NCBI RefSeq assembly: GCF_029109325.1
Contig: NZ_JAQKQJ010000018.1
Coordinates: 124,001-188,000 of the forward strand
DNA from: Nodosilinea sp. PGN35
GTDB lineage: Bacteria; Cyanobacteriota; Cyanobacteriia; Phormidesmidales; Phormidesmidaceae
Length of the DNA stretch: 64,000 nt
Reading direction: 5' to 3'
The notes beneath the pieces were generated by a model that saw only the letters and a program-made list of their open reading frames with translations, was not told the origin of the DNA and searched no databases. The number at the start of each line of letters is the position of its first letter. The first letter of the stretch is position 1. The position numbers and the translations under genes were made by a program. Positions 1 to 9,976 of the stretch are shown piece after piece.

Positions 1-108
1 TTGGCGCAGGCACTGCCGCTGCCACAGTCAGATTGCGGCCTCGATTGCGCTCCCTGGACTGAGCCCGGTAGACAGCCGTCTTGGCTGCAATGGCCTGATT
101 AGACAGTT

Positions 109-143
109 AAAAAGCGCCCAGGGTTCTGCATGCCCTGGGCGCT
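109..143 (-). terminator. Rho-independent terminator of ndhD
   Basis: An 11-bp perfect stem (AGCGCCCAGGG with CCCTGGGCGCT) around a 9-nt loop is followed, read on the minus strand, by five T. It lies 31 bp past the ndhD stop and is oriented to end the ndhF-ndhD transcript. Confidence 0.8.
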
Positions 144-173
144 AGAGATAGTCCTCGTCGGCTCTAGCCAGAC

Positions 174-1763
<1,590 letters not shown>

Positions 1764-1790
1764 AGGGTCGTTTAGGTGTCGGATCTTTGG

Positions 1791-1930
1791 GTTTTGGGTT
1801 TTGGGTGTCGGGCTTTGGGTAACGGCTATGGGTTTCGGGTTTCGGGTTTCGGGTATTGGGTTTCGGGTTTTGCCTGACACCTAACACCTGACACCCGATA
1901 CCTAGCACCTGACACCCGTTACCTGATACC
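1791..1930. repeat. Two phased heptamer arrays in the ndhF-ndhD linker
   Basis: From 1791 to 1873 there are about twelve consecutive 7-mers of consensus GTTTYGG, with one unit shortened to 6 bp. From 1873 to 1930 there are eight 7-mers of consensus CCTGACA (variants CCTAACA, CCCGATA, CCTAGCA, CCCGTTA, CCTGATA). The second array runs into the ndhF stop codon. They resemble the short tandemly repeated repetitive (STRR) heptamers known from cyanobacteria. Confidence 0.85.
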
Positions 1931-4005
1931 TACGTCACCCCCGACAGCAGCACCAGCCCCAGCACCGCGCCAAACACAATCAGCGCATAGAACTGGGCCC
2001 GGCCATTCTCAAGGTATTTAAGCCCTTCGCCGGTTACCAGGGTGACCAGACCGGCGAGGTTGACCAGGCCATCGACGATGCGAATATCGACTTCGAGCAC
2101 CTGCTTGGCCAGTTTGCGACTGCCCTGGACAAAGACCACCTCGTAGATGTCGTCGATGTACCACTTGTTGAGCGACAGGTTGTACAGGAAGGGAATCTTG
2201 GCGGCGATCGCCTTGGGATCAATGGCCTTGGTGCGGTACATCAGGACGGAGATAATGATGCCGACCACGGCGATCGCCACCGAGCTTCCCGCCATTAGGG
2301 CAAACTCGCTCCAGTCAAAGGCTTCTGCCGCCTCTGCCGCCTCAAACACCTCCCCAGGGGGATGAATGAACGCTTCAAAATAGTTGGCAAAGGGCGTACC
2401 CAGCAGCCCCACCAGCACCGAAGGCACCGCCAGCGCCATCAGCGGAAAGGTCATCGCCAGGGGCGACTCGTGGGGTTCGTGAGCGTGATGGTCATCGTCG
2501 TGGTCGTGGGCCTCATCCAGGGTCAGCTCCTGGGGATTCATGGCTCCAGGGCCCAGGGACATGCCCATTTTTTGTAGCTGCGCCCGCTTCAGGTCGCGGC
2601 GAATACCTTCGTCGTTGCCGCGAAAGCTGCCTTCGAAGGTGGAGAAGTACATGCGGAACATGTAGAAGGCGGTGATCCCCGCCGTCAGCCAGCCCACAGC
2701 CCACAGGGCGGGGTTTGCCGCGAAGGTCGCGCCCAAAATTTCGTCCTTAGACCAGAAACCCGCAAAGGGGGGAATCCCGCAGATGGCCAGGGTGCCGATC
2801 AAAAAGGTGATGGCGGTGACGGGCATGTACTTGCGCAGGCCGCCCATCAGGCGCATGTCCTGAGCCAGCACCGGGTCATGGCCCACCACCGCCTCCATAC
2901 CGTGGATGACGGAGCCAGAGCCAAGAAACAGCATGGCCTTGAAGTAGGCGTGGGTCATCAGGTGAAATAGCCCGGCGGAATACGCGCCGACACCCATAGC
3001 CATGACCATGTAGCCCAACTGCGACATGGTGGAGAAGGCCAGCCCCTTTTTAATGTCGTTTTGGGTAATGGCGATGGTAGCTCCCATAAACGCCGTAAAC
3101 GCCCCGGTGTAGGCGATCACCGTCATCACCGTGGGGATGTGCTCAAACACGGGGTACATGCGGGCCACCAGGAACACCCCCGCCGCCACCATCGTCGCGG
3201 CGTGAATTAGCGCGGAGATGGGGGTGGGGCCTTCCATGGCGTCGGGCAGCCACACGTGGAGCGGAAACTGGGCCGACTTGGCCACCGGGCCGAGGAAGAC
3301 CAGAATGGCAAAAATGGCGGCAACGCTGGCGGGCAGGCTGCCGATGTTGACCATCTCGGTCAACCGTTCGCCCATAATCTCAAAGTCGAAGCTGCCGGTG
3401 GCCCAAAACAGGCCAAGGATGCCCAACAGCAGGCCAAAGTCGCCCACCCGGTTGGTGACAAACGCCTTTTGGCAGGCATCGGCGGCGGGTTTGCGGTTGT
3501 ACCAAAAGCCAATTAGCAGGTACGAGCACATGCCCACCAGCTCCCAGAACACGTAGACCTGGAGCAGGTTGGGGCTAATCACCAGGCCCAGCATCGACGA
3601 GCTAAACAGGCTTAGGTAGGCGTAGAACCGCACGTAGCCCGGATCGTGGGCCATATAGCCATCGGTGTAGATCATCACCAAAAAGGCGACGGTGGTGACC
3701 ACCACCAGCATCAGCGCCACCAGGTGGTCGATGGTGTAGCCCATCTCAATGCGGAAGTCGCCCGCCGAGGCCCACTCAAACATGGCCTGGTAGGGAGCGT
3801 GGCCCTGCCACTGGCTCCAAAAAATTAAAAATGACAGTACCATCGCCGCCCCGGTTAGGGAGACGATCAGCGTCGCTGAGGGCTGCCTGAGCTTGCTGGT
3901 GGCCTCGCCGTAGGAAATTAACCCCACACCGACGATGGTCGCCCCAATCAGGGGCAGCACCGGAATTAGCCAGGCGTATTGATAAAGCGTGTCTACAGAA
4001 TCCAT
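1930..4005 (-). CDS. ndhF: NAD(P)H-quinone oxidoreductase subunit 5 (NdhF)
   Basis: Distal proton-pumping subunit of NDH-1. The 691-residue multi-pass protein carries the antiporter core (for example FPLHVWLPDAMEGPTP and ATMVAAGVFL) and a C-terminal extension with a long lateral helix. A His/Asp-rich cytoplasmic-loop stretch near residues 495-515 precedes PHESPLAM; such a loop also occurs in cyanobacterial NdhF1. The start at ATG 4005 has a GGAG about 12 nt upstream, which is rather distant. It is the first gene of the ndhF-ndhD unit, and a 386-bp leader region separates it from the divergent gene at 4392. The F1-type assignment rests on adjacency to ndhD and is inference. Confidence 0.95.
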   Translation of the reverse strand: MDSVDTLYQYAWLIPVLPLIGATIVGVGLISYGEATSKLRQPSATLIVSLTGAAMVLSFLIFWSQWQGHAPYQAMFEWASAGDFRIEMGYTIDHLVALMLVVVTTVAFLVMIYTDGYMAHDPGYVRFYAYLSLFSSSMLGLVISPNLLQVYVFWELVGMCSYLLIGFWYNRKPAADACQKAFVTNRVGDFGLLLGILGLFWATGSFDFEIMGERLTEMVNIGSLPASVAAIFAILVFLGPVAKSAQFPLHVWLPDAMEGPTPISALIHAATMVAAGVFLVARMYPVFEHIPTVMTVIAYTGAFTAFMGATIAITQNDIKKGLAFSTMSQLGYMVMAMGVGAYSAGLFHLMTHAYFKAMLFLGSGSVIHGMEAVVGHDPVLAQDMRLMGGLRKYMPVTAITFLIGTLAICGIPPFAGFWSKDEILGATFAANPALWAVGWLTAGITAFYMFRMYFSTFEGSFRGNDEGIRRDLKRAQLQKMGMSLGPGAMNPQELTLDEAHDHDDDHHAHEPHESPLAMTFPLMALAVPSVLVGLLGTPFANYFEAFIHPPGEVFEAAEAAEAFDWSEFALMAGSSVAIAVVGIIISVLMYRTKAIDPKAIAAKIPFLYNLSLNKWYIDDIYEVVFVQGSRKLAKQVLEVDIRIVDGLVNLAGLVTLVTGEGLKYLENGRAQFYALIVFGAVLGLVLLSGVT

Positions 4006-4391
4006 TTCGACTGCCTACTCCAAGAGCTTGCGTGAGTTGGCAAAAAACCGCTTACATTCTGACATACCCTTCCCCAAGGAAAAGTCGGTTTCGCAGCAAA
4101 GTTGAGGAATCTGGAAGGCGATCGCCGTCAGCTCAACCCCGGTGGGAGTCTAGCTGAGCCGTCTTTAAAAGCTCCCAAACCCTTACCTCAAGACCATTTT
4201 GGGGATCTACCGGCCTCTGGTCAGTTTTCTTAAGAAAGATATCTAATTCTGTGAGCGACGGCTGCCTGACAGCAAAATCTCACCCTTACGCCATAATCGT
4301 GGCAGCCGCAGATCTCTATCAATAGTCCAAGGGCTGGCCCGCCTCCGCTGGCGAGACTCAGCCCCTGGCAGCATCGACCTCGTGGAACGCT
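4006..4391. other. Divergent intergenic region upstream of ndhF
   Basis: No convincing gene over 20 codons. It should hold the promoters of ndhF (minus) and of the small membrane protein at 4392 (plus). It contains a HIP1-like site, a GTTGAG/CTCAAC inverted repeat and, on the minus strand at 4015-4065, a possible 16-codon upstream ORF whose stop overlaps the ndhF ribosome binding region. Confidence 0.5.
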
Positions 4392-4697
4392 ATGAAGCTT
4401 TGGTTAGTCTGCTTTTTGATCTTGTTTTTTGGAGCCGAAGCGGTGCAGTGGGTGAATCATTTGCCCTGGATGGGCAGCGTTGAGCTGTCGCTACCGCTGA
4501 CGATCGCGGGCGGTGTTGGGCTGGCGATCGCCTCCAACTATCGCAGCCGCCCCAGTCTGGGCCCGCCGGGGGTTCCCCCCTTACCCAGCCCGCCGCCCAG
4601 TCCAAAGGCAGCGGCAGCGCCTGTAAGTACTTCAAAGGCCAGCCCCAAGGCAGACACGATCTCCTTTGAAATCAAGAAACCCCAGGCAAAGGGGTGA
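4392..4697 (+). CDS. Small two-helix membrane protein, unknown function
   Basis: A 101-residue protein that I do not recognise. Residues 1-18 (KLWLVCFLILFFGAEA) and about 30-47 (ELSLPLTIAGGVGLAIAS) look like two transmembrane helices joined by a short loop. The second half is a soluble Pro/Ser/Ala-rich tail (PPLPSPPPSPK) ending in basic residues. It is divergent from ndhF. The first helix could instead be an uncleaved signal anchor. Reading-frame quality and codon use match its neighbours, so the gene is likely real, but no strong ribosome binding site precedes the ATG. Confidence 0.6.
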   Translation: MKLWLVCFLILFFGAEAVQWVNHLPWMGSVELSLPLTIAGGVGLAIASNYRSRPSLGPPGVPPLPSPPPSPKAAAAPVSTSKASPKADTISFEIKKPQAKG

Positions 4698-4765
4698 CGG
4701 CGATGGGCCAGTGTTTTGAGCACTTAATCTTAAGTCTTGAGTTGTGCATAGACGTTGGAGTCGAG

Positions 4766-4800
4766 AACTCAACACTCAACACTTAAAACTTAGAACTTCG
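4766..4800. repeat. Heptamer array (AACTCAA type)
   Basis: Five consecutive 7-mers: AACTCAA, CACTCAA, CACTTAA, AACTTAG, AACTTCG. The same AACTCAA unit recurs at 23229-23263. It fills the gap between convergent genes. Confidence 0.7.
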
Positions 4801-4810
4801 CCCCGTGCCC

Positions 4811-5383
4811 CTACCTGCCCATGCTCCGCTTCAGCTCCTCTAGCTCTTGCTCCGTCTCCCACCGCTGAAATGACTCCTCCAGCGGATCCATCGGATCGCG
4901 ACCAAACCCGTCAAAGGTGGTTTTGGCCCAGCCGGTATCCCAGCTGGTGCGCTGGGCGGTGCGCTGAGCCTGGGTCTCGGCGATTTTGGCTTTGAGTTCG
5001 CGGCGGCGATCGTGAATTTCTTTTTGCAGGGCACGGGTCTGGCCAATCTGCTCTTTAACGCCTTTCATTTGGCCCCAGTACTGGTTGCCCTGGCGCAGCA
5101 GGGCGGCCTCGCGCTCCTGGGCCGCTTTAACCAGATCAAGGCGGTTGGCGGCCTGGGCCTGTTGAATGCGGTTATGCCAGCGCTGAATGTCTTGGGCCGT
5201 GGCAAGAATGCTGTCTTCGAGCTGTTTTTCGCGGCGCTTGAGGTCTCCCAGCAGGCGAATGGCGTCTTGCTCTTGGCCCCGCAGCTGGTCTTCGAGGCCC
5301 CACAGCTCGAGATGGGGGTTGGCTTTGAGAAATTCGTCGAGCCGGGTCTCGAGAAATTTGCTCAGATCTTCAAAGAGGCCCAT
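4811..5383 (-). CDS. TIGR04376 family coiled-coil protein
   Basis: A 190-residue hydrophilic protein that I recognise as the cyanobacterial family TIGR04376, of unknown function. It opens with MGLFEDLSKFLETRLDEF, then a long heptad-rich coiled coil (about residues 30-140) containing QEREAALLRQGNQ, and ends in a conserved acidic block near PLEESFQRWE. An upstream in-frame codon exists at 5401, but the ATG at 5383 is preceded by AGGAG at 6 nt and matches the family N-terminus. It lies 85 bp downstream of the gene at 5469-6476 on the same strand, so the two may be cotranscribed. The general shape recalls PspA/Vipp-type helical proteins, which is only an impression. Confidence 0.8.
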   Translation of the reverse strand: MGLFEDLSKFLETRLDEFLKANPHLELWGLEDQLRGQEQDAIRLLGDLKRREKQLEDSILATAQDIQRWHNRIQQAQAANRLDLVKAAQEREAALLRQGNQYWGQMKGVKEQIGQTRALQKEIHDRRRELKAKIAETQAQRTAQRTSWDTGWAKTTFDGFGRDPMDPLEESFQRWETEQELEELKRSMGR

Positions 5384-5468
5384 GGTATGCTCCTGCCGCA
5401 ATGCCTGCTTTTCAGAATAGCGGGTTGGCGGTGCTGTGGGGCGATCGCAATCAGGCTGGGCAGAACCG

Positions 5469-6476
5469 CTAAAACCGCTGACCGATGTAGATCGATCGCA
5501 CTTCTCCGTTGCGGCGAATTACCGCTTCTTCGTTGGAGACCGACACCAGACTCCAGCCGCTGCTGCCGATGCGCTCGCCGATGTAGACCCGCTGGGAAAC
5601 GCCGCTGATTTCAAACAGAGCCGCCGAGCGGTTGCCCAGTTCTAAAATGCCCACCAGGGCGTGAATTGGGTTGGCTGCCACCGGAGCCTGGGAGGGCGCG
5701 GTGGGGGCCACCGGAGACGGTGCCCCCGCCCCCGGCTGTGGCACCAGTACTGTAGCCCCCGGCGCGGGCTGCTGCGCCGTCTGGTAGGGAATGTAAACTC
5801 GCTCAATCACGTTGACCGGGCCAGAGCCCAAGCTGCCTACGGTACCACCGGCCCCCAGAGGCGGCAGCATGGGCGGGGCAGGCACGGCTACCCCACCGGG
5901 GGCCTGGCCAACTGCGGTGGCAGTGCCCACCTCGCCCCGCTCCACCTTGCCCGAGATCACGTCTAGCGATCGCTGTAGGTAGGCCAGAAACTCTTCGTCA
6001 GACTGCTGGGCCGCCGTTTCGCTGGCCGAGCGCCCCAAAGACAGGCGATTGCCCGGCTGGCTAAACCACAGCAGCGCCCCCACCCCCAGCAGCGACAGCG
6101 CCGTGATGGTCAGCAGCATGCGATCGAACAGCTTGCCGAAGCGGCTCTTGACCGGGGCCGCCGACGGGGCCGCGCTGACATCGTCGGCGCGAAAGAAATC
6201 GATATCCGTGCCCAGGGGGGCCAGGGGAGCGGCGGCAGCTTCCTCAGCGGGGGCAGCGGCGGTTTCGACCAAGGGGGCGATCGCCGTGGAGTCGGGCTCA
6301 GGTGTCGCCTCTACCGCCGCCAGAGCGTCTGCATCGCCCTCTAAAATTTTTTCAACATCGTCAAACAGATCGGTGATCAGACTGTCGGCATAGCTGGTCA
6401 CCAGGGTTTCTGGATCGACCGGGGTCGGCTCCTCCGGCGGCAAGGTGGCGGTGCTGCGAGATTCTTCCTGGCTCAT
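5469..6476 (-). CDS. Single-pass membrane protein with PilP/GspC-like C-terminus
   Basis: A 335-residue protein of uncertain function. Residues 1-115 are acidic and Ala/Pro-rich (cytoplasmic by prediction), 120-138 form one transmembrane helix (LLTITALSLLGVGALLWF), and a low-complexity linker follows. The last ~65 residues (ALVGILELGNRSAALFEI, then GERIGSSGWSLVSV and RRNGEVRSIYIGQ) have the short beta-strand pattern of the homology region in GspC/PilP pilus and secretion alignment proteins. That similarity is judged by eye. If right, it could belong to the type IV pilus or secretion envelope complex. No pilus genes are adjacent. Start codon ATG at 6476; no strong ribosome binding site is seen. 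Confidence 0.65.
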   Translation of the reverse strand: MSQEESRSTATLPPEEPTPVDPETLVTSYADSLITDLFDDVEKILEGDADALAAVEATPEPDSTAIAPLVETAAAPAEEAAAAPLAPLGTDIDFFRADDVSAAPSAAPVKSRFGKLFDRMLLTITALSLLGVGALLWFSQPGNRLSLGRSASETAAQQSDEEFLAYLQRSLDVISGKVERGEVGTATAVGQAPGGVAVPAPPMLPPLGAGGTVGSLGSGPVNVIERVYIPYQTAQQPAPGATVLVPQPGAGAPSPVAPTAPSQAPVAANPIHALVGILELGNRSAALFEISGVSQRVYIGERIGSSGWSLVSVSNEEAVIRRNGEVRSIYIGQRF

Positions 6477-6656
6477 AGGTCGATTTATCCTGGCAATGGC
6501 AAAGGGAGAAACGGGCGGCCTGATGGGTCGTGGGGAAAGCTCAAACAGGCGCAGCTCAAGGATTATAACGGTGCCTGAGCAGACACTCCCCCAATGGTCT
6601 GATGAAGTTTACCCCAACTTGCCAGATCTTTCATCCACTTGAGAAGAAAGTTGGAG

Positions 6657-6722
6657 GGTGAGGGGTAGGGGGTGAGGGGTGATGCACCACTCCCTACTCC
6701 CTAACTCCCTACTCCCCACTCC
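6657..6722. repeat. Opposing heptamer arrays forming a hairpin
   Basis: Four 7-mers of GGTGAGG type (GGTGAGG, GGTAGGG, GGTGAGG, GGTGATG) run directly into five roughly complementary 7-mers (CACCACT, CCCTACT, CCCTAAC, TCCCTAC, TCCCCAC). The whole can fold as an imperfect hairpin just past the stop codon of the cupin gene. Confidence 0.75.
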
Positions 6723-6724
6723 GC

Positions 6725-7333
6725 CTAAAACGGCTTGGCCGTCTGATTCTGAACATCAAACTCGTAGCGATCGCGAAAGTCAGTCGCTCCGTAGAGGTTA
6801 AACGACACCGTGGGCTCATCGCCCAGGGGCTCGACGCTGTGGATGGCGTTGGCGGTAAGGGCCACCACGTCGCCGGGGTTGAGAATCACCTCGTCTGCCA
6901 GCTCTAGCCGGTCGGGATAGCTGGGGGCGGGGGCGCGACGCCAGAGGCGGTGGCGCTCTTGGCCGCCCACCAGAGCCACAATGCCCCAGGCCCCGTGGTT
7001 GTGAATCGTGGAGGTGTGCCCTGGCAGCCAGGCCACCATCTGCACCGTAATGGGGAACTGGTGCTCGCGGTAGAGAAAATTGACGCTCCAGCCGGTGCTT
7101 GGATCAGGGGGGTGGTACTCCAGTTGCAGCCAGTAGGAGCTAACCAACAGCTTGCGCACCAGGGGAGTGATGGCCTCTAGCCGACTGACATCGTCGTGGA
7201 AGATGTCGAGAATATCTTCTAGCTCGGTGAGAAACCGATAGAGGCGGTAGTAGCGCCCTGGCTCGGGGGTGTCAGGGTTGCCAAACGCGCCCCGGTTGCC
7301 GTCATCGGTGACCAGCCAGTTGTGGTTTGTCAT
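6725..7333 (-). CDS. Cysteine dioxygenase-like cupin protein
   Basis: A 202-residue cupin of the cysteine dioxygenase/thiol dioxygenase type, a soluble non-heme iron enzyme family that oxidises thiol groups. The metal-binding cupin motif is visible as TIHNHGAWGIVALVGG (His pair plus the downstream Gly turn), with the third His in ANAIHSVEPL. The substrate cannot be read from sequence; cysteine or 3-mercaptopropionate are the known ones in the family. It begins 14 bp after the stop of the secreted protein gene at 7348, so the two form a likely operon. The ATG at 7333 lacks a clear Shine-Dalgarno. Confidence 0.8.
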   Translation of the reverse strand: MTNHNWLVTDDGNRGAFGNPDTPEPGRYYRLYRFLTELEDILDIFHDDVSRLEAITPLVRKLLVSSYWLQLEYHPPDPSTGWSVNFLYREHQFPITVQMVAWLPGHTSTIHNHGAWGIVALVGGQERHRLWRRAPAPSYPDRLELADEVILNPGDVVALTANAIHSVEPLGDEPTVSFNLYGATDFRDRYEFDVQNQTAKPF

Positions 7334-7347
7334 GGTTGCTAGGGGGG

Positions 7348-8157
7348 CTACTCAACGCGCACGCGGCGGGTTTCAACCACCATCCCGTCTTCGCGAATGA
7401 CTACCGTAGACACCCAGCGATTGTCGGGTTCGGCGGGGGCGGTGCCCACTTTGTAGAGGCCGCCGGAGCTGAGAATATCGAAGACCACCGGGCGCGGCTC
7501 AAAGAAGTCGGCGGCGGTTACACCTTCTTCGACGGCTACCCCCATCAGCGATCGCCCCTCCATTGGCTCCATCACAATGGTGTCAAAGCTGTAGGCTTGC
7601 CCGGTCGTCAGGGTGGCGGGCAGCTGCACTTGCAGGGTGGGTGGGTTGCTGCCCGCCACCAGTCGGCTGGTTTCGCTGAGGGTTTCCTGGTAGACAATCC
7701 GCCCATTTTCAAGGCGCTGACGCGAGGTGGTGTCGGCGGTGAGCTTGAGGGTGCGATCGGGGCGCGTTTGGGTGCCGGTGACGGTGGTGCGGGTCTCGAT
7801 GCTGTAGCCGCCGGGGCCAGCGGCCTGCCAGCTCAGCAATTCTACGTCGTAGGTGAGGTCGGGATACTGCTGCCAGAGGGTTTCGAGGGTTTGACGCAGC
7901 TGGGCGTAGTCAAAGCCGGTGTCGCTGTCAAAGCTCTCGCTGTAGAAGGTCATGACGGCATCGAGGTTGCGACTGCTCGCCGCCGCCTCTAGCTCTGTCA
8001 ACAGCTGCTGCACCTCAGCGGGGGCCCCCTGGGCCAAGACCGGCGCGTGCTCCGGCCCGTTTGCCTGGGTGACCGGCGCAAACGCTCCAGTCCCCATCCA
8101 TACCGCCGCCATCGACACGATTCCCAAGCCCCACCGCCGCACTGCCGATTTAGCCAC
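7348..8157 (-). CDS. Secreted NTF2/SnoaL-like domain protein
   Basis: A 269-residue protein with an N-terminal signal peptide (basic start, hydrophobic stretch to about residue 28, Ala-rich end), predicted to be exported. Residues about 45-165 resemble an NTF2/SnoaL-like fold: LLTELEAAASSRNLDAVMTFYSE is the typical first helix pair. The remainder is beta-rich (MEPMEGRSLMGVAVEEG) and I do not recognise it. The gene starts with GTG at 8157, with AAGGCGG upstream. It is divergent from murG and the first gene of a two-gene unit with the cupin. Function unknown; the fold is used by binding proteins as well as enzymes. Confidence 0.7.
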   Translation of the reverse strand: MAKSAVRRWGLGIVSMAAVWMGTGAFAPVTQANGPEHAPVLAQGAPAEVQQLLTELEAAASSRNLDAVMTFYSESFDSDTGFDYAQLRQTLETLWQQYPDLTYDVELLSWQAAGPGGYSIETRTTVTGTQTRPDRTLKLTADTTSRQRLENGRIVYQETLSETSRLVAGSNPPTLQVQLPATLTTGQAYSFDTIVMEPMEGRSLMGVAVEEGVTAADFFEPRPVVFDILSSGGLYKVGTAPAEPDNRWVSTVVIREDGMVVETRRVRVE

Positions 8158-8344
8158 GCTGAACCGCCTTATTGACCAAAAATACTCCGTCTACCTTATA
8201 GCAGTTTCTAGACGACCGACTACGGTAGCACCGCTATCTCCAGTTTTAGGATCCAATTTCGCTGGAGGCATGCACAACCTGAGGAATAGATTCTCGGCAG
8301 GAGTTGGTATAGTTAGAGGCGTTTTTAGCGTCGAGGGATCTCCC

Positions 8345-9442
8345 TTGTCATCTACCTCTCCTCGAGCGGCGTCGCCTCGGCTGCTGGTGGCCGCCAGCGG
8401 CACGGGTGGGCACCTGTTTCCGGCGATCGCCACCGCCGAGGCCCTGCTCCACCAGGGTTACACCATCGAGTGGCTAGGGGTGCCCGATCGCCTCGAAACC
8501 ACCCTGGTGCCCGACCACCTGCCGCTACATACGGTGCGTATGGCGGGGTTCCAGGGCCGTCCTGGGCTGGGGACAATCAAGACCCTGGCAAAGTTTGGCC
8601 AGGCTACGGTGCAGGTGCGGCAATTGCTGAAAAAAGGCCGCTTCGACGGCGTGTTTACCACTGGCGGCTATATTGCGGCTCCGGCAATTCTGGCGGCGCG
8701 ATCGCTAGGCTTACCCACCGTGCTGCACGAGTCCAACGCTCTACCGGGCAAGGTTACCCGCTGGCTCAGCCCCCGCTGCACCACCGTAGCGCTGGGGTTT
8801 GAGGCTGCCCGCCAATATTTGCCTAAGGCCAACACCGTCGTGGTCGGCACCCCGGTACGGGACGAATTCTTAACCCCAGAACCACCTGTACTCAGCGATC
8901 CAGCAATTCCCGATGGAGCGCCACTGATTGTGGTTGTGGGCGGCAGCCAGGGCGCGGTAGCCGTCAACCAAATGGTACGCGCTGCTGCCCCACAGTGGAT
9001 TGAAGCGGGTGCATGGATTGTGCACCAGACCGGCAGCAACGATCCTGATGCCGACAGCTTTAGCCATCCCCAGTACATCCATCGGCCTTTCTTTGGCTCC
9101 ATGGCGGCCCTCATGCACCGGGCCACCCTAGCGATTGGCCGGGCTGGGGCAGGCACGCTGACAGAGCTGGCCATTTCTCGCACGCCGTCGATTTTAATTC
9201 CCTATCCCTTTGCGGCGGAAGACCACCAGACGGTCAATGCAGGGGTGTTCGCCGCCGCCGGGGCCGCAGTGGTGCTCTCCCAGGCCAGCATTTCTGCAAA
9301 CCAGCTCCAGGACCTGGTTCTAAACCTATTGGCCCAGCCCCAGCAGTTAGAGGCCATGACCGAGGCCGCTGGCCGCCTGGCCACCGCCGACAGCGCCACC
9401 AAACTAGCCAGTCTGATTCAGCAGGTGGTGCAGAATCGGTAA
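8345..9442 (+). CDS. murG: UDP-GlcNAc:lipid I N-acetylglucosaminyltransferase MurG
   Basis: Last cytoplasmic-face step of peptidoglycan precursor synthesis: adds GlcNAc to lipid I to make lipid II. Family motifs are all present: SGTGGHLFPA near the N-terminus, GVFTTGGYIAAPA, HESNALPGKVTRWLS, GGSQGA and GRAGAGTLTELA in the donor-binding domain. I prefer the TTG start at 8345, which has GAGG 8 nt upstream and gives a 365-residue protein of normal family length. The in-frame ATG at 8270 would add 25 residues unlike the family and has its GGAGG only 1 nt away. It is a single gene, divergent from the NTF2-like gene. Confidence 0.93.
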   Translation: MSSTSPRAASPRLLVAASGTGGHLFPAIATAEALLHQGYTIEWLGVPDRLETTLVPDHLPLHTVRMAGFQGRPGLGTIKTLAKFGQATVQVRQLLKKGRFDGVFTTGGYIAAPAILAARSLGLPTVLHESNALPGKVTRWLSPRCTTVALGFEAARQYLPKANTVVVGTPVRDEFLTPEPPVLSDPAIPDGAPLIVVVGGSQGAVAVNQMVRAAAPQWIEAGAWIVHQTGSNDPDADSFSHPQYIHRPFFGSMAALMHRATLAIGRAGAGTLTELAISRTPSILIPYPFAAEDHQTVNAGVFAAAGAAVVLSQASISANQLQDLVLNLLAQPQQLEAMTEAAGRLATADSATKLASLIQQVVQNR

Positions 9443-9466
9443 GCCACAGCTGGCCCACGCCCTCCG

Positions 9467-9715
9467 CTACTGGGCGACCTGAGCCGCTGGGGGCAGAGTT
9501 GCCGTCGCAACTTCTGAAATTGGCTGTAGGCGAAAACCCACCACCTGCTGCCCTCGGCAGTAGAGGCCCAGCTTGGGGCGCATTTCAAAGGCGGGGGTGG
9601 TGTCTTTCTGCCACTCGGCCTCGGTGTAGAGCCAGTAGCCCTTGGGCCCGGCGGCCAGCTGCACCGGGGTCTCTTTGGTGCGCGAAATCAGCACGTGGGT
9701 AGGGGTGAATGTCAT
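9467..9715 (-). CDS. Small conserved-looking soluble protein, unknown
   Basis: An 82-residue protein I cannot name. The sequence has alternating polar and hydrophobic residues typical of a small beta-rich domain (THVLISRTKETPVQLA, then GYWLYTEAEW and GLYCRGQQVVGFRLQP), and a disordered Ala/Pro tail. A strong Shine-Dalgarno, AAGGAG, sits 6 nt before the ATG at 9715, which supports the gene. It is convergent with murG, with a 24-bp gap, and has its own upstream region. No signal peptide or membrane helix is visible. Confidence 0.65.
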   Translation of the reverse strand: MTFTPTHVLISRTKETPVQLAAGPKGYWLYTEAEWQKDTTPAFEMRPKLGLYCRGQQVVGFRLQPISEVATATLPPAAQVAQ

Positions 9716-9908
9716 AGCAGTCTCCTTGGGTGCAACTGACCCTGAGTGAGTAGTAACTCTATGTAACGACTTCTCAGATCAAGTCGCGAGTCGGAGAGCC
9801 GAATCTCATCGGGGAGGATCTCCCCATCCGCCTTGAGGCAAAACTCTTAAGCTGCCCAACCGTGCATGGTGAACACCACAAACCCTGAAGAGCGTACTAA
9901 ATTGTTAA

Positions 9909-9976
9909 ATGAAAGTTACAAAACTTCATCTAATCCTAGCCGTACCCCGTTTTCAGGTAGCTTTCATTTATGAAAG
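9909..9976. promoter_or_regulatory. Twin ATGAA/TTCAT inverted repeats before a DUF1997 gene
   Basis: At 9909-9929, ATGAAAGTT and AACTTCAT flank ACAA. At 9961-9976, CTTTCAT and ATGAAAG are separated by two T, and the right arm includes the start codon of the gene at 9970. The shared half-site suggests an operator or an RNA hairpin masking the start; both are inference. Confidence 0.35.

Noticed and set aside
1764..1880. N-terminal extension of NdhD by 39 residues
   Set aside because: The extension is translated heptamer repeat (Asn-Pro-Lys-rich); the family start is the ATG at 1763.
8270..8344. ATG start for murG
   Set aside because: Adds 25 residues unlike MurG and its GGAGG is only 1 nt from the ATG; the TTG at 8345 has better spacing and family length. 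Not fully excluded.
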